Below, one piece after another: positions 23,901-30,197 of a stretch of DNA of 32,776 nucleotides. The notes below the pieces were generated by a model, which saw only the letters and a list, made by a program, of their open reading frames with translations, searched no databases and had not been told where the DNA came from. Each line of letters begins with the position of its first letter. Positions within the stretch are counted from its first letter, which is position 1. The stretch lies in the NCBI GenBank assembly GCA_028874995.1, contig JAPPGM010000102.1, forward strand, positions 1 through 32,776, written 5' to 3'. A program made the translations under genes and the position numbers. This stretch comes from Gemmatimonadota bacterium (GTDB lineage: Bacteria > Gemmatimonadota > Gemmatimonadetes > Longimicrobiales > Gaopeijiaceae).

Positions 23901-25263
23901 GCTGCGGAGCTCCCACCGGCGTGAATCCTCGTGGGGACCCTCCGTCGGGACCGCAATACTCCTCCACCACCAGATGCGCATTCGTCCCCGAAATCCCGAA
24001 ACAGTTCACCCCCGCGACGCGCGACCGCCCCGGCCGATCCGGCCACTCCATCATCTCCGACGTCACCTGCAACGGCAGATTGTCCCAATCCAGCGCCGGG
24101 TTCGGATCCCGGAAGTGCAGGTGCTTCGGAATCACGCCCCGCTTCACCACCAGCGCCGCCTTGATCAGACCGACCACGCCCGCCGCCGACTCCAGGTGGC
24201 CGACATTCGTCTTCACGGACCCGATCAGGAGCGGCCGGTCCGCCTCGCGTCCCTCGCAGTAGACGTGGGACACGGCGTTGATTTCGATCGGATCGCCCAC
24301 CGTGGTTCCCGTTCCGTGCGCCTCGATGTAGTCCACCTCCAGCGGATCGACGCCGGCCTGCGACAGCGCGTCCTCCATGACCTGTTCGAGCGCGGGCGTG
24401 TTCGGCACCGTCAGACCGACACCCGTCCCGCCGTGGTTCACCACCGAGCCCCGGATCACGGCCCAGATCCGGTCGCCGTCCGCCTCCGCTTCGCTCAGTC
24501 GCTTCAGCACCACCACCCCGCACCCCTCCGCCCGCACGTACCCATTCGCGGCCGCGTCGAAGGTTTTGCACTGCCCATCGGGGGACAGCATCATCGCGTC
24601 CGCGCGGAGTTCGTAGATGCGCCCGTTCAGAATCGCCTGCACCCCGCCCGCGATCGCCAGGTTGGCCTTGCCCTGCTGCAGATCAGCCACCGCGTCGTTG
24701 ATCGCCACCATCGCCGACGCGCACGCCGCGTCGACCGCCTTGGCGGGGCCCGTAAGCCCCAGCACGAAGGAGACCCGCCCGGCCGTTCCGTTCAGGTTGG
24801 TGCCGCTCAGCGCGTAGAGGCACGACGCGGCCTCGGAGGGCTTCGCCGAGTCCACCACCAACATGCGGTACTCGTCGTTGCTGATCCCGCTGTAAACCCC
24901 GGTGCGGCTCCCCCTGATGCGCTCCGGGTCGATCCCCGCGTCCTCGAGCGCCTGCCAGGTCACCTCCAGCATCATGCGCTGCTGCGGGTCCAGGAGCTGG
25001 GCCTCGACCGGGGAGATGCGGAAGAACGCGTCGTCGAACAGTTCGATGTCGTCGACGAAGGCGCCGTAGCGGCACCCCTCGCTCTGCACGGCTTCGTCCC
25101 CGAAGATGAGCCCCCAGCGCCCGACTCCCGAACCCGGGATTCCCTCGGTGACGGCATTGCCGCCTTCCCGCAGCAGGCGCCAGAAGGCTTCGATATCGTT
25201 CGCGCCGGGGAACCGGCAGGCCATGCCCACGATCGCGATGGGCTCGTTGCTTGATTTGGGCAT
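17332..25263 (-). CDS. Type I PKS, 5' part: KS-AT-DH-cMT-ER-KR (frameshift near 18015)
   Basis: Numbered from ATG 25263-25261 (MPKSSNEPIAIVGMACRFPG). KS 6-432 with Cys181, His316 (HGTGT) and His356. AT 605-897 with GHSVGE (Ser702) and AFHS (His808), the latter suggesting malonyl-CoA. DH 975-1270: His1011 and DGCFQ Asp1184; the usual Gly of HxxxGxxxxP is Arg. C-methyltransferase about 1285-1680, SAM motif EVGAGTG near 1514. ER 1920-2232 with HAGAGGVG. KR from 2240, TGGLGGIG; the catalytic Tyr position is His2391 (GQSNHASAN). Near residue 2416 the frame breaks: true homology shifts to the frame of the 14829-17957 segment, and the part of this ORF from about 18014 to 17332 is out-of-frame. Restored, the gene spans 25263-14829, about 3480 residues. 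It would make a reduced, alpha-methylated acyl chain. Upstream starts (to 25377) lie outside the KS homology. Confidence 0.88.
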   Translation of the reverse strand: MPKSSNEPIAIVGMACRFPGANDIEAFWRLLREGGNAVTEGIPGSGVGRWGLIFGDEAVQSEGCRYGAFVDDIELFDDAFFRISPVEAQLLDPQQRMMLEVTWQALEDAGIDPERIRGSRTGVYSGISNDEYRMLVVDSAKPSEAASCLYALSGTNLNGTAGRVSFVLGLTGPAKAVDAACASAMVAINDAVADLQQGKANLAIAGGVQAILNGRIYELRADAMMLSPDGQCKTFDAAANGYVRAEGCGVVVLKRLSEAEADGDRIWAVIRGSVVNHGGTGVGLTVPNTPALEQVMEDALSQAGVDPLEVDYIEAHGTGTTVGDPIEINAVSHVYCEGREADRPLLIGSVKTNVGHLESAAGVVGLIKAALVVKRGVIPKHLHFRDPNPALDWDNLPLQVTSEMMEWPDRPGRSRVAGVNCFGISGTNAHLVVEEYCGPDGGSPRGFTPVGAPQRVAVRGLGADAESAGFEPGPRAGAESVGLELGTEVPADSATSEQSRADVDSRVPEPGIQPRGTRLLPLSGKSEVALRELAGRYLAWLDERVGELSDADAVSAAVLSDMAWTAGVGRSHFDDRAGVVFRDTESLREGLEAVAGTGDRPTRGTATRIAFAYTGQGSQWAGMGRALYESEPVARAVMDRCEAVFREERRTSLLDVMLGRDDANGDLGDTAWEQPALYTIESALTALWASVGIRPDVVLGHSVGEIAAAQAAGVFSLEDGMRFACTRGALMSGMEEGAMAAVFAPPDRVSAAVADWNATSGGVGLSVSGDNGAHQVVSGPVDAVEALSKRFESEEIRVRRLNTTKAFHSALVDPILDALEASLDGVAVAPPSLTLVSNLTGRPVGPDQALDGSYWRRHAREAVAFSSGVRTVAGLGVDLLVEIGPRSVLAPMALTAWPEAVEAPGVQASLQAPSADDPFAGGAGDFVRAVAEAYEAGLPVRFEGLFAGESRRRISLPGYPFQRTRHWLDAPRRRRGRVDHPLLGTRHESAGGETTFETEVFPAEPAWLDDHRVYRRVVVPGALYGAMAAAVSRTGGRGPVVVEEMQLHNALVFPEDGSEDGSGDAGRTLQMVLDASEGTATRDFRIFSKGSEGEWVVHVEGHVAPGTAVREADGRIDLEGLKARLSPVDVAGYYRARLETGVDLGPSFQTLARAWTGPGEAMGEVAFPEDLGRNELDVHPLVLDGCFQVVGSARNLDGPHGSVTYLPFGWERLWLTTGRLPDRVVCHVRMSDASRAADAQEGEPPEVLTGELRIYDLNGSLLGGLDGYTIKRATRAALLSAGESVKDLLYEVVWRERALPEGMPSADFFPDPGSVKAGARLLAEYLVEAGVDPDDRNALLTDLEYWSWSYAVATLDTLGWKRTAGEVVRSETLREQLRVMADHSRLFRRMLEMAAKAGVLYEEDDGGFRVVVGSGDTWPKAIPHDPSGHHEVMAGRYSHGLTEIGLFRRSGGALAEVLRGREDPLTLLFSSGEPTAADLYLKAPVARAANRMLEVAVQALVDALPKGRRLRVIEVGAGTGSATASVLPLLPEGQFDYMYTDISAGFFAEAEARFGDGGGCIEYRPLDIEKDPVAQGFDEHGYDLLLASNVLHATRYLEETLGHCRKLLAPSGQLVALENLSGLGWMDLTFGQLDGWWRFADDYRPHHALASPAVWRRALGDAGFGEVEVVGVDESDLTRVPDKGVIVARGPAEVREPAGVWVLAADGGGVAAELAGDLAARNQTVVVVGGDSVDGGLAEGAGAGVRHATVAMDQRESWRSLLESLPDDVPLAGVVHLLALDGRGEAATTDEMAHDVTRAGASALAMVQGVTDSGATPEKGVWFVTRGAQVLERERGGELSGATLWGFGKGVAREAPHLQPRMIDLDPGRMAPEPDLANELLYPDPENHIAYRLGRRRVARVVRAESGAERLALPEESNWVLAPDPGGVFDRPHVQPLQARPLEPHEVRVAVEAAGLNFWDVFRSLGFIEEGLLGREMCGHIIDVGAEVSKVAVGDHVVGMGFGAFGPEMVTHEELVAPAPDGFSVTGLGAVPSAFVSAALSFEFTGLEPGERVLIHAGAGGVGLAAIQWVQAAGAEVFATASAPKQAYLRSLGVEHIFDSRQTAFGEEILEATGGEGVDVVLNSLTSEGFIEASLACLKHGGRFVEMARRDILSYEEMAKVRPDVPYHILELDVVKKTDPAHAGRVLREVMARISTGELQPIVHSRWPLAEAGAALSFMRAARHLGKIVVTTPPLRSGGLRQDGTYLVTGGLGGIGCAVAVWLADQGAGAIVLNGRRGPDAAAEEIINGLRARGVTVEVELADITDTAAVDRMLDRVDRELPPLAGVIHSVGVLSDGALTNQSWDRFEQVLWPKILGAWHLHRATLDRDLDMFCLFSSRVGVMGNPGQSNHASANAFLDQLAGHRRALGLAGQAIVVGDRRGGRAAGTHRSEAVGVGRPLVHSTAGDQGVRTAGAPGCHEFGRHGDGLVGVRGGGGRASATPGGIAVHGLGGRRGRVGRPEGRALATRRDARHRTRGPPGIVPAGRGAGRLAAAVGPGADDRFLRPGDGLPDGGGAAQPAQPGLLRNVHGSQHAHVRLPGHRLARRPSGRRTGRRRRRAGTRWPIRRGTHTSRSTRTATRAHDSGGERRHRDCGHGLPLPRRA

Positions 25264-25428
25264 TGTTCTAGAGTTGAATTTGTCCGGCAATTGGTCCACG
25301 ACCCTGTTCCTCGGAAGATAGCGTTCGCTGCATCCGGCGACAGCCGTGGCCGGACATCGGTGGGCCTGATCACCCACAGTGGTCGAATCGGGAGTTGCTC
25401 ACCAGATTGGAGTTGCCTTGCGGGAACC

Positions 25429-27192
25429 ATGCCGTCCGGACCGAACAGCCGTGCAGACACCTTTGACATGCCCTACCTGATCGCCTCCCTCGGAGCCCTC
25501 GCGGCCGGACCGCTCCTGCACGCGGGTGCCGGCCATCGGCGCGGCTTCGCTCCCGTGCTCGACGGCCTGTCCAGGACCGCGATCCCCGGGCTGGTCTTCC
25601 TGGCGTTCGTTCCCGCGGCGGTCGGCGAGGGGGACTGGTTCATCCTGCTGGCGCTCGCGGCCGGGTTCCTGATCCCCGTTGCGATCGAAAGAACCTCGAG
25701 ACGGGCCACCCGGCCGACCCACCGCCTGGCCCTGCTGGCCGGCCTGTCCGGATTCGTGGTTCATACGGGACTCGACGGCGCGGTCCTGGCCACGGTTCCG
25801 CTCGACGCCGCCCCGTCGTTCCCCATGGCCATCGTGCTGCACCGGCTGCCGGTGGGCGTCGCGGTCTGGTGGCTGGTGGCCCGGGAGATCGACCGCCGGG
25901 CCGGCATTGCCGCGCTGGGGGCGCTCATGCTCGCGACGGTGGGCGGGTATCTGTTCGGAGTCCTGGTGGGCGGAGCGGTATCCGATTCCCCGGCGCTGAC
26001 GCTCTACCAGGCCGTCGTGGCGGGTTCGCTCGTGCATGTCGTGGTCCACCAGCATGGAGCGGCCGCCAGTCCGGCCGACCGCCGCCGCGAGGGATGGGGC
26101 GCGATTCTGGCGCTGACGCTGCTCCTGGCCGTGTTCGTGATCGGTTCGGACGCCGATGCCGGCGGACCGGCGGCCTTCGTGTCGCGCCTGTACGTGCTCA
26201 GCGCCGAAAGCGCACCCGCCCTTCTGCTGGCCTACCTCTTCGCGGGGCTGCTCAGCGCGTTTCTGCCGCAGAGGTCGGTGCGGTGGATGGAAAAGGGCGG
26301 AGGAGTCTCCCAGTCCGTCCGCGGAATGGCGATCGGTCTTCCCTTTCCGATCTGCTCCTGCGGAGTCGTGCCGCTTTACCGCAGCCTGATCCAGCGGGGC
26401 GCCCCGCCGGCCGCGGCGATGGCGTTCCTGGTGGCCACCCCGGAGCTCGGTCTGGACGCGGTGCTGCTCTCGATCCCGCTGCTCGGGCCCCAGGTGACGG
26501 TCCTGCGGCTGGTCACGGCGGCTCTGGTAGCGATGCTGGTGGGGTGGTGGGTGGGGGGAAGGTTGAAGAAGGCGGAGCGTGCCGACGAGTGGGTCGGCGT
26601 GCCGGGGGAGACGCCGAGCGTCGGCCGGCGCCTGGTCGCCGCGCTGCGAACCGGGACTGGGGACGTGGTCGACCATACGGCTCCCTGGATCGTGCTGGGG
26701 CTGGGGGTGGCCGCCCTGGTGACGCCCTTCCTGGAGAGCGGGTGGCTGGGCAGCCTGCCTCCGGTGGCCGATGTCTTCCTCTTCGCCCTGCTGGGCTTCC
26801 CGACCTACGTCTGCGCCGCCTCGGCCACGCCGCTGGTCGCCGCGTTTCTGGCGACGGGACTCTCCCCGGGGGCCGGAATCGCGTTCCTCATCACGGGACC
26901 GGCCACCAACATCTCGACCCTGGGCCTGGTCAGCAGCCTGCACGGGCGCCGCGCGGCGATCGCCTTCGCCCTGGTCATGGTGACCCTGGCGGTGACCTCC
27001 GGCATAGCGATCAACACCGCATTCGGGGCGCTGTCGGTGCCGTCTCTCGCGACGCTGATCGAGGAGGCTCCGAGTCTGCTCCAGCAGGGCAGCCTGGTTC
27101 TACTCGCCGCTCTCTTCCTCCGCTCGGTGGTGCGGCGTGGGCCGCGGGCCTTCGCGGGGGAGTTGCGGGAGGGGCTTGGCTGGGCGCACTAG
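25429..27192 (+). CDS. ZIP-like and ArsP-like (SO_0444-type) fused metal permease
   Basis: A 587-residue membrane protein from ATG 25429 (another ATG at 25468). Residues 14-240 resemble a ZIP metal transporter: HTGLDG (112-117, compare HNxxDG) and LHRLPVG (137-143, compare HExPEG), with HVVVHQH at 203-209. Residues 255-587 are a permease of the DUF318/ArsP type, with the diagnostic PICSCG at 307-312, ATPELGLDA (336-344), and the second repeat CAASATPLVAAF with GPATNIS (490-496). The cysteine motif is characteristic of SO_0444-like Cu/Zn efflux and ArsP permeases. Transport of a soft metal or metalloid across the inner membrane is therefore likely, with direction and substrate unknown. The gene is divergent from the PKS across a 165-bp gap and convergent with the FMN reductase. 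Confidence 0.8.
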   Translation: MPSGPNSRADTFDMPYLIASLGALAAGPLLHAGAGHRRGFAPVLDGLSRTAIPGLVFLAFVPAAVGEGDWFILLALAAGFLIPVAIERTSRRATRPTHRLALLAGLSGFVVHTGLDGAVLATVPLDAAPSFPMAIVLHRLPVGVAVWWLVAREIDRRAGIAALGALMLATVGGYLFGVLVGGAVSDSPALTLYQAVVAGSLVHVVVHQHGAAASPADRRREGWGAILALTLLLAVFVIGSDADAGGPAAFVSRLYVLSAESAPALLLAYLFAGLLSAFLPQRSVRWMEKGGGVSQSVRGMAIGLPFPICSCGVVPLYRSLIQRGAPPAAAMAFLVATPELGLDAVLLSIPLLGPQVTVLRLVTAALVAMLVGWWVGGRLKKAERADEWVGVPGETPSVGRRLVAALRTGTGDVVDHTAPWIVLGLGVAALVTPFLESGWLGSLPPVADVFLFALLGFPTYVCAASATPLVAAFLATGLSPGAGIAFLITGPATNISTLGLVSSLHGRRAAIAFALVMVTLAVTSGIAINTAFGALSVPSLATLIEEAPSLLQQGSLVLLAALFLRSVVRRGPRAFAGELREGLGWAH

Positions 27193-27211
27193 CGGTTCCC
27201 GGCCCGCCAAG

Positions 27212-27784
27212 CTAATCCCCCTCGCGCGCCGTTGCCGCCCCGATCACGCGCGCGTACCACTCGAGGGTCTCGACGAAACCGGCGAAGGACTTCTCGTAGT
27301 GCTCCTCCCGGGGCTCCCCGTCCTCACCGAAGCTGCGCGACACGTTGGATACCGCCATGTGGGCGACCGGGAGCGCCTTGACGCGCAGGAAGAGGAGCTG
27401 GAGGTGGTTGTGCAGCTGTACGCCGCCGAAACCGCCCGCCGACACCGTCACGATCCCGACCGGCTTGCGGAACCACTCGCCGTAGATGTAGTCGAGCGCG
27501 TTCTTGAGGACCCCCGGCATGGATCCGTTGTATTCGGGACTGACGATCACCACGGCGTCGGCGGAAGCGATGGTGTCCGAAAAGCGCACCAGACCGGGCG
27601 GGGGATCGTCGCGCATGTGCAGGCGTTCCTCCATGATCGGGAGGTTCAGCTCCGCGAGGTCGACGAGGGTGGCGTCGGCACCCGACCTGGCCAGGCGGTC
27701 GACGACGAAGCGGGCTGTCCGGATCGACTGGCGGCCGCGCCGCACCGAGCCGGCGACTACCGGGATGCGAAGGGGCGCGGTCAT
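27212..27784 (-). CDS. NADPH-dependent FMN reductase family protein
   Basis: A 190-residue flavodoxin-fold protein. The phosphate-binding loop is VVAGSVRRGRQS (9-20), and the family signature SPEYNGSMPGVLKNALDYI lies around 82-100, followed by GGFGG in the 110s, which contacts flavin. Members reduce FMN, quinones, azo compounds or chromate with NAD(P)H. The precise substrate is not predictable. Its ATG overlaps the stop of the aryl-CoA ligase by ATGA (27781-27784), so it is the last gene of the leftward unit. It may supply reduced flavin to an aromatic-CoA monooxygenase outside the window; that link is inference. Only 19 bp separate its stop from that of the metal permease. Confidence 0.9.
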   Translation of the reverse strand: MTAPLRIPVVAGSVRRGRQSIRTARFVVDRLARSGADATLVDLAELNLPIMEERLHMRDDPPPGLVRFSDTIASADAVVIVSPEYNGSMPGVLKNALDYIYGEWFRKPVGIVTVSAGGFGGVQLHNHLQLLFLRVKALPVAHMAVSNVSRSFGEDGEPREEHYEKSFAGFVETLEWYARVIGAATAREGD

Positions 27785-29301
27785 CGAGTCCGCCCCTTGA
27801 GCGCCCCCCGGTCCACCTTGCCCAGGTGGGTGCGGGGCAGGTCGTCCAGCAAATGGATCTCACGGGGATGCTTGTACGACTCCAGGCGCCCTCGCAGGTG
27901 CGCGCGCAACGTCGTCCGGACGGTCCCGGAGTCGGCGCCGTCAGCCAGCACCACGAACGCCACCGGGACCGTCAATCCGTCCATTGCTTCGATTCCCACC
28001 ACCACCGCCTCCTTGACGTTCCGGTGTTCGACGAGACACTCCTCGGCCTCGCGCGGCGAGAACCACTTCCCCGAGACCTTGAGGAGATCGTCGTCGCGGC
28101 CCTGGTAGGTTAAGTAGCCGTCGTGGTCGCGAGTCATCATGTCGCCCGAAATGTACCACTCGCCGGCGAAGGCGTTCCGCGTGGCCCGGGGGCGCTGCCA
28201 GTAGCCGTGCGCGCGCGAGCCGCCCCGAACCCGCATCCGGCCGACCTCACCGGGGCCGACCTCGCGGCCGTCGTCGTCACACAGCCGCACTTCGAAGCCG
28301 GGAACGGTCGTGCCGAGGGTGCCGGGACGGACCCGGCCGGGCCGGTTCGAGATGAAGACGTGCCACATCTCGGCCGTGCCGAGGCCGTCGAGGAGCTCGA
28401 CGCCGAAGGTCTCGTTCCAGCGGTGGTGGAGGGGGACGGGGAGGGGTTCGCCGGCGGAGGTGGCCAGCCTGAGACAGCTGAGGTCGCGGGTGGGCGCCCC
28501 GGGGTGCGAGACCATGTGGTTCACCATGGTGGGGACGTTGATGAGGATCGTGGGGCGGTGCCTCTCGATCTGGGCGAAGAGCTCGTCGGCGGTGCAGCGC
28601 TCGGGAAAGAGGACGGCGGACCCGCCCGCCGCGAGGGGGAAGAAGAGGTTGGAGCCGGTGGCGTAGCCGAAGTAGAGCTTGGGGACGGAGAGTGTGATGT
28701 CGTCGGCGGTGTAGCCGATGACCTGCTTCGCGTAGCACTCGGTGGAGTTGGCGAAGGACGCGTGGCTCTGGACGACGCCCTTGGGACGCCCCGTGGTTCC
28801 GCCGGAGAAGAGCCAGATGGCGGGATCGTCGGAATGTGAAGCGTAGTTGACATAATGTGAACTGGAGTTGTCAATCCGCGCGTCGCCTTCGTCGGTGCCG
28901 AGGACGAGAAGGTGTGGGGGATGGTTCGCGCCGCGGGTCGCGCGGGTGAAAGTGTCGGCGTGGTCGGCGGGGACGACGGCGGCGGTGGCGCGCGTGTAGT
29001 CGTACAGGTCGCGGATGCGCTTCTCGTCCAGGTAGCAGTTGACCATCACGCCCACGGCGCCGCGCTTCAGCGCGCCGAAGAGGGCGGCGGGAAAGCCGGG
29101 CACGTCGGGGAGGCCGATCAGGACACGTTCTTCAGGGCGCACCCCGATGGATTCGAGTGCGTTGGCAAAGCGGTTGGCGCGCGCCTGCAGGTCGGCATAG
29201 GTGACCGCGCCGTCACGGGTTCGGAGCGCGATCCGGTCTCCCAGCCCCTCGCGGATCCGGTCGTCGAGGAAATGGTCGGCGATGTTGCAAGGGGTGTCCA
29301 A
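27781..29301 (-). CDS. Benzoate/2-aminobenzoate-type aryl-CoA ligase
   Basis: A 506-residue adenylate-forming enzyme that activates an aromatic acid with ATP and CoA. Core motifs: A3 WLFSGGTTGRPKG (163-175), the benzoate-CoA-ligase signature PKLYFGYATGSNLFFP, A5 DGLGTAEMWHVFIS, A8 GRDDDLLKVSGKWFSP, and the A10 lysine K495 in HLGKVDRG. These fit the benzoate-CoA ligase family rather than general acyl-CoA synthetases. Substrate could be benzoate, 4-hydroxybenzoate or anthranilate. The TTG start at 29301 directly precedes the conserved NIADHFLDDRI. It lies 13 bp after the vapC stop and has no clear Shine-Dalgarno. The divergent SDR/Rid/hydratase operon supports a role in CoA-dependent aromatic catabolism. 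Confidence 0.88.
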   Translation of the reverse strand: MDTPCNIADHFLDDRIREGLGDRIALRTRDGAVTYADLQARANRFANALESIGVRPEERVLIGLPDVPGFPAALFGALKRGAVGVMVNCYLDEKRIRDLYDYTRATAAVVPADHADTFTRATRGANHPPHLLVLGTDEGDARIDNSSSHYVNYASHSDDPAIWLFSGGTTGRPKGVVQSHASFANSTECYAKQVIGYTADDITLSVPKLYFGYATGSNLFFPLAAGGSAVLFPERCTADELFAQIERHRPTILINVPTMVNHMVSHPGAPTRDLSCLRLATSAGEPLPVPLHHRWNETFGVELLDGLGTAEMWHVFISNRPGRVRPGTLGTTVPGFEVRLCDDDGREVGPGEVGRMRVRGGSRAHGYWQRPRATRNAFAGEWYISGDMMTRDHDGYLTYQGRDDDLLKVSGKWFSPREAEECLVEHRNVKEAVVVGIEAMDGLTVPVAFVVLADGADSGTVRTTLRAHLRGRLESYKHPREIHLLDDLPRTHLGKVDRGALKGRTR

Positions 29302-29314
29302 GGTCGTCGCCAGG

Positions 29315-29710
29315 TCAGTCCCTCAGCCGCACCCAGGCGATCCCGTCCACGTGCCTGAAGTGGCAGTCGGCCGACACGAGATCGGCACCCGTCTCCATGG
29401 CGTGAGCCGCGATCCAGACATCGTTGGTGGGAATGGGACGGCCCTTCGAGCGGAGCGACGCCGCGATCCTCGAATAGCGGTCGGCGGTTGTCGCTCCCAC
29501 AGGCACGAGTGACACATACGGACTGGCGAGGAAAGCGCGCACGCCGCGAACGTTGCGCTCGTGGCGCGAGCCGTGACGGAATCCGTACAGAAGCTCCCCG
29601 AGCACGACGGCCGACAGCAGGATCTCCTCGGCGGTCCGCACGATCCGACTCACCTGCTCGCGCCCTCTCATGAGCTGGGAATAGGCGTTCGAGTCGATCA
29701 GCGCCCTCAT
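29315..29710 (-). CDS. vapC: PIN-domain toxin, VapC family
   Basis: A 131-residue PIN-domain ribonuclease. The acidic metal-binding residues are all visible: D6 in LIDSNAYSQL, E39 in VVLGELLYG, D97 in PTNDVWIAA and D115 in SADCHF. Length and layout are typical of VapC toxins, which cleave tRNA or rRNA when freed from their antitoxin. The ATG at 29710 overlaps the antitoxin stop by ATGA, so it is preferred over the GTG two codons upstream. The aryl-CoA ligase starts 13 bp downstream on the same strand. All catalytic residues are intact, so the toxin is presumably active. Confidence 0.88.
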   Translation of the reverse strand: MRALIDSNAYSQLMRGREQVSRIVRTAEEILLSAVVLGELLYGFRHGSRHERNVRGVRAFLASPYVSLVPVGATTADRYSRIAASLRSKGRPIPTNDVWIAAHAMETGADLVSADCHFRHVDGIAWVRLRD

Positions 29711-29967
29711 TCCCACCTGGCCTCGTCAATGGTCTCGAAGTGCCGCAGCGCCCTGTCGATTTCGTCCGCCTCCGCACAGCTCCAGGTCCCGATAAGGTGG
29801 TCGAGCGACGAACCGACCACATCGGCTTCCCGTCCATCCTCCAGTCCCGCTCCGCGGCGCATCAGCTTCACGGCAGCCCGATTGAGCGACGTCCCGTCAC
29901 GGTTGGCAAGTCGCCGAATCGTCCTGGCCAACTCGTCTCCCAGGCCACGAACGGTAAGCTGATTCAC
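29707..29967 (-). CDS. vapB: Ribbon-helix-helix antitoxin (FitA/VapB-like)
   Basis: With GTG 29967 as start this is an 86-residue protein beginning VNQLTVRGLGDELARTI, the classical beta strand and first helix of FitA/VapB ribbon-helix-helix antitoxins. SLNRAAVKLMRRG follows as the second helix. The acidic C-terminal half (EADEIDRALRHF) would wrap the toxin. A frame open to 30075 adds 36 unrelated residues across the operator and is disfavoured; GGGAG lies at a good distance upstream of the GTG. It pairs with vapC through a 4-bp overlap, and probably represses its own promoter through the palindrome at 29995-30011. Confidence 0.82.
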   Translation of the reverse strand: MNQLTVRGLGDELARTIRRLANRDGTSLNRAAVKLMRRGAGLEDGREADVVGSSLDHLIGTWSCAEADEIDRALRHFETIDEARWE

Positions 29968-29994
29968 GGCTGTCTCCCGGGATGCATCATGAGT

Positions 29995-30011
29995 TGATTC
30001 ATTATGAATCA
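29995..30011. promoter_or_regulatory. Palindromic operator of the vapBC operon
   Basis: TGATTCAT, one T, then ATGAATCA form a perfect 17-bp inverted repeat, AT-rich in a GC-rich region. It lies 27 bp upstream of the antitoxin GTG, and the minus strand reads CATAAT within it, a possible -10 box. RHH antitoxins bind such dyads to autoregulate. The site is also in the divergent gap (to 30197) before the creatininase operon, so it might influence both. Confidence 0.65.
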
Positions 30012-30183
30012 CAATACGATCTGGCCGTTCGCGGGTCAAGGCGGGGAACGGGATGGAACGGATGGCCCCGGTCACGGCATCATTTATCTTGTGGAGAGCC
30101 CGGAAGCGCGGCCGATCGGGATCCGGGCGGCGGGAGGGGGTGGATGGCGTCCAGCAACAGCGTCGGTCGGTCGGCGGACCGGC

Positions 30184-30189
30184 GAGGAG
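30184..30189 (+). promoter_or_regulatory. Ribosome binding site fixing the creatininase-family start
   Basis: GAGGAG at 30184-30189 lies 8 nt before ATG 30198. It decides this start over several upstream in-frame options extending to 29982. Confidence 0.6.
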
Positions 30190-30197
30190 CGGTTGGC

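Noticed and set aside
17977-25254. Several 600-850-codon plus-strand ORFs opposite the PKS
   Set aside because: They lie antisense to well-conserved PKS domains, are His/Arg/Pro-rich and match no family pattern.
25264-25428. A search for promoters or operators in the divergent PKS/metal-permease gap
   Set aside because: The best minus-strand match (TTGCCG with AACAAT) would put the start of transcription inside the PKS coding sequence. No convincing dyad or second box pair was seen.
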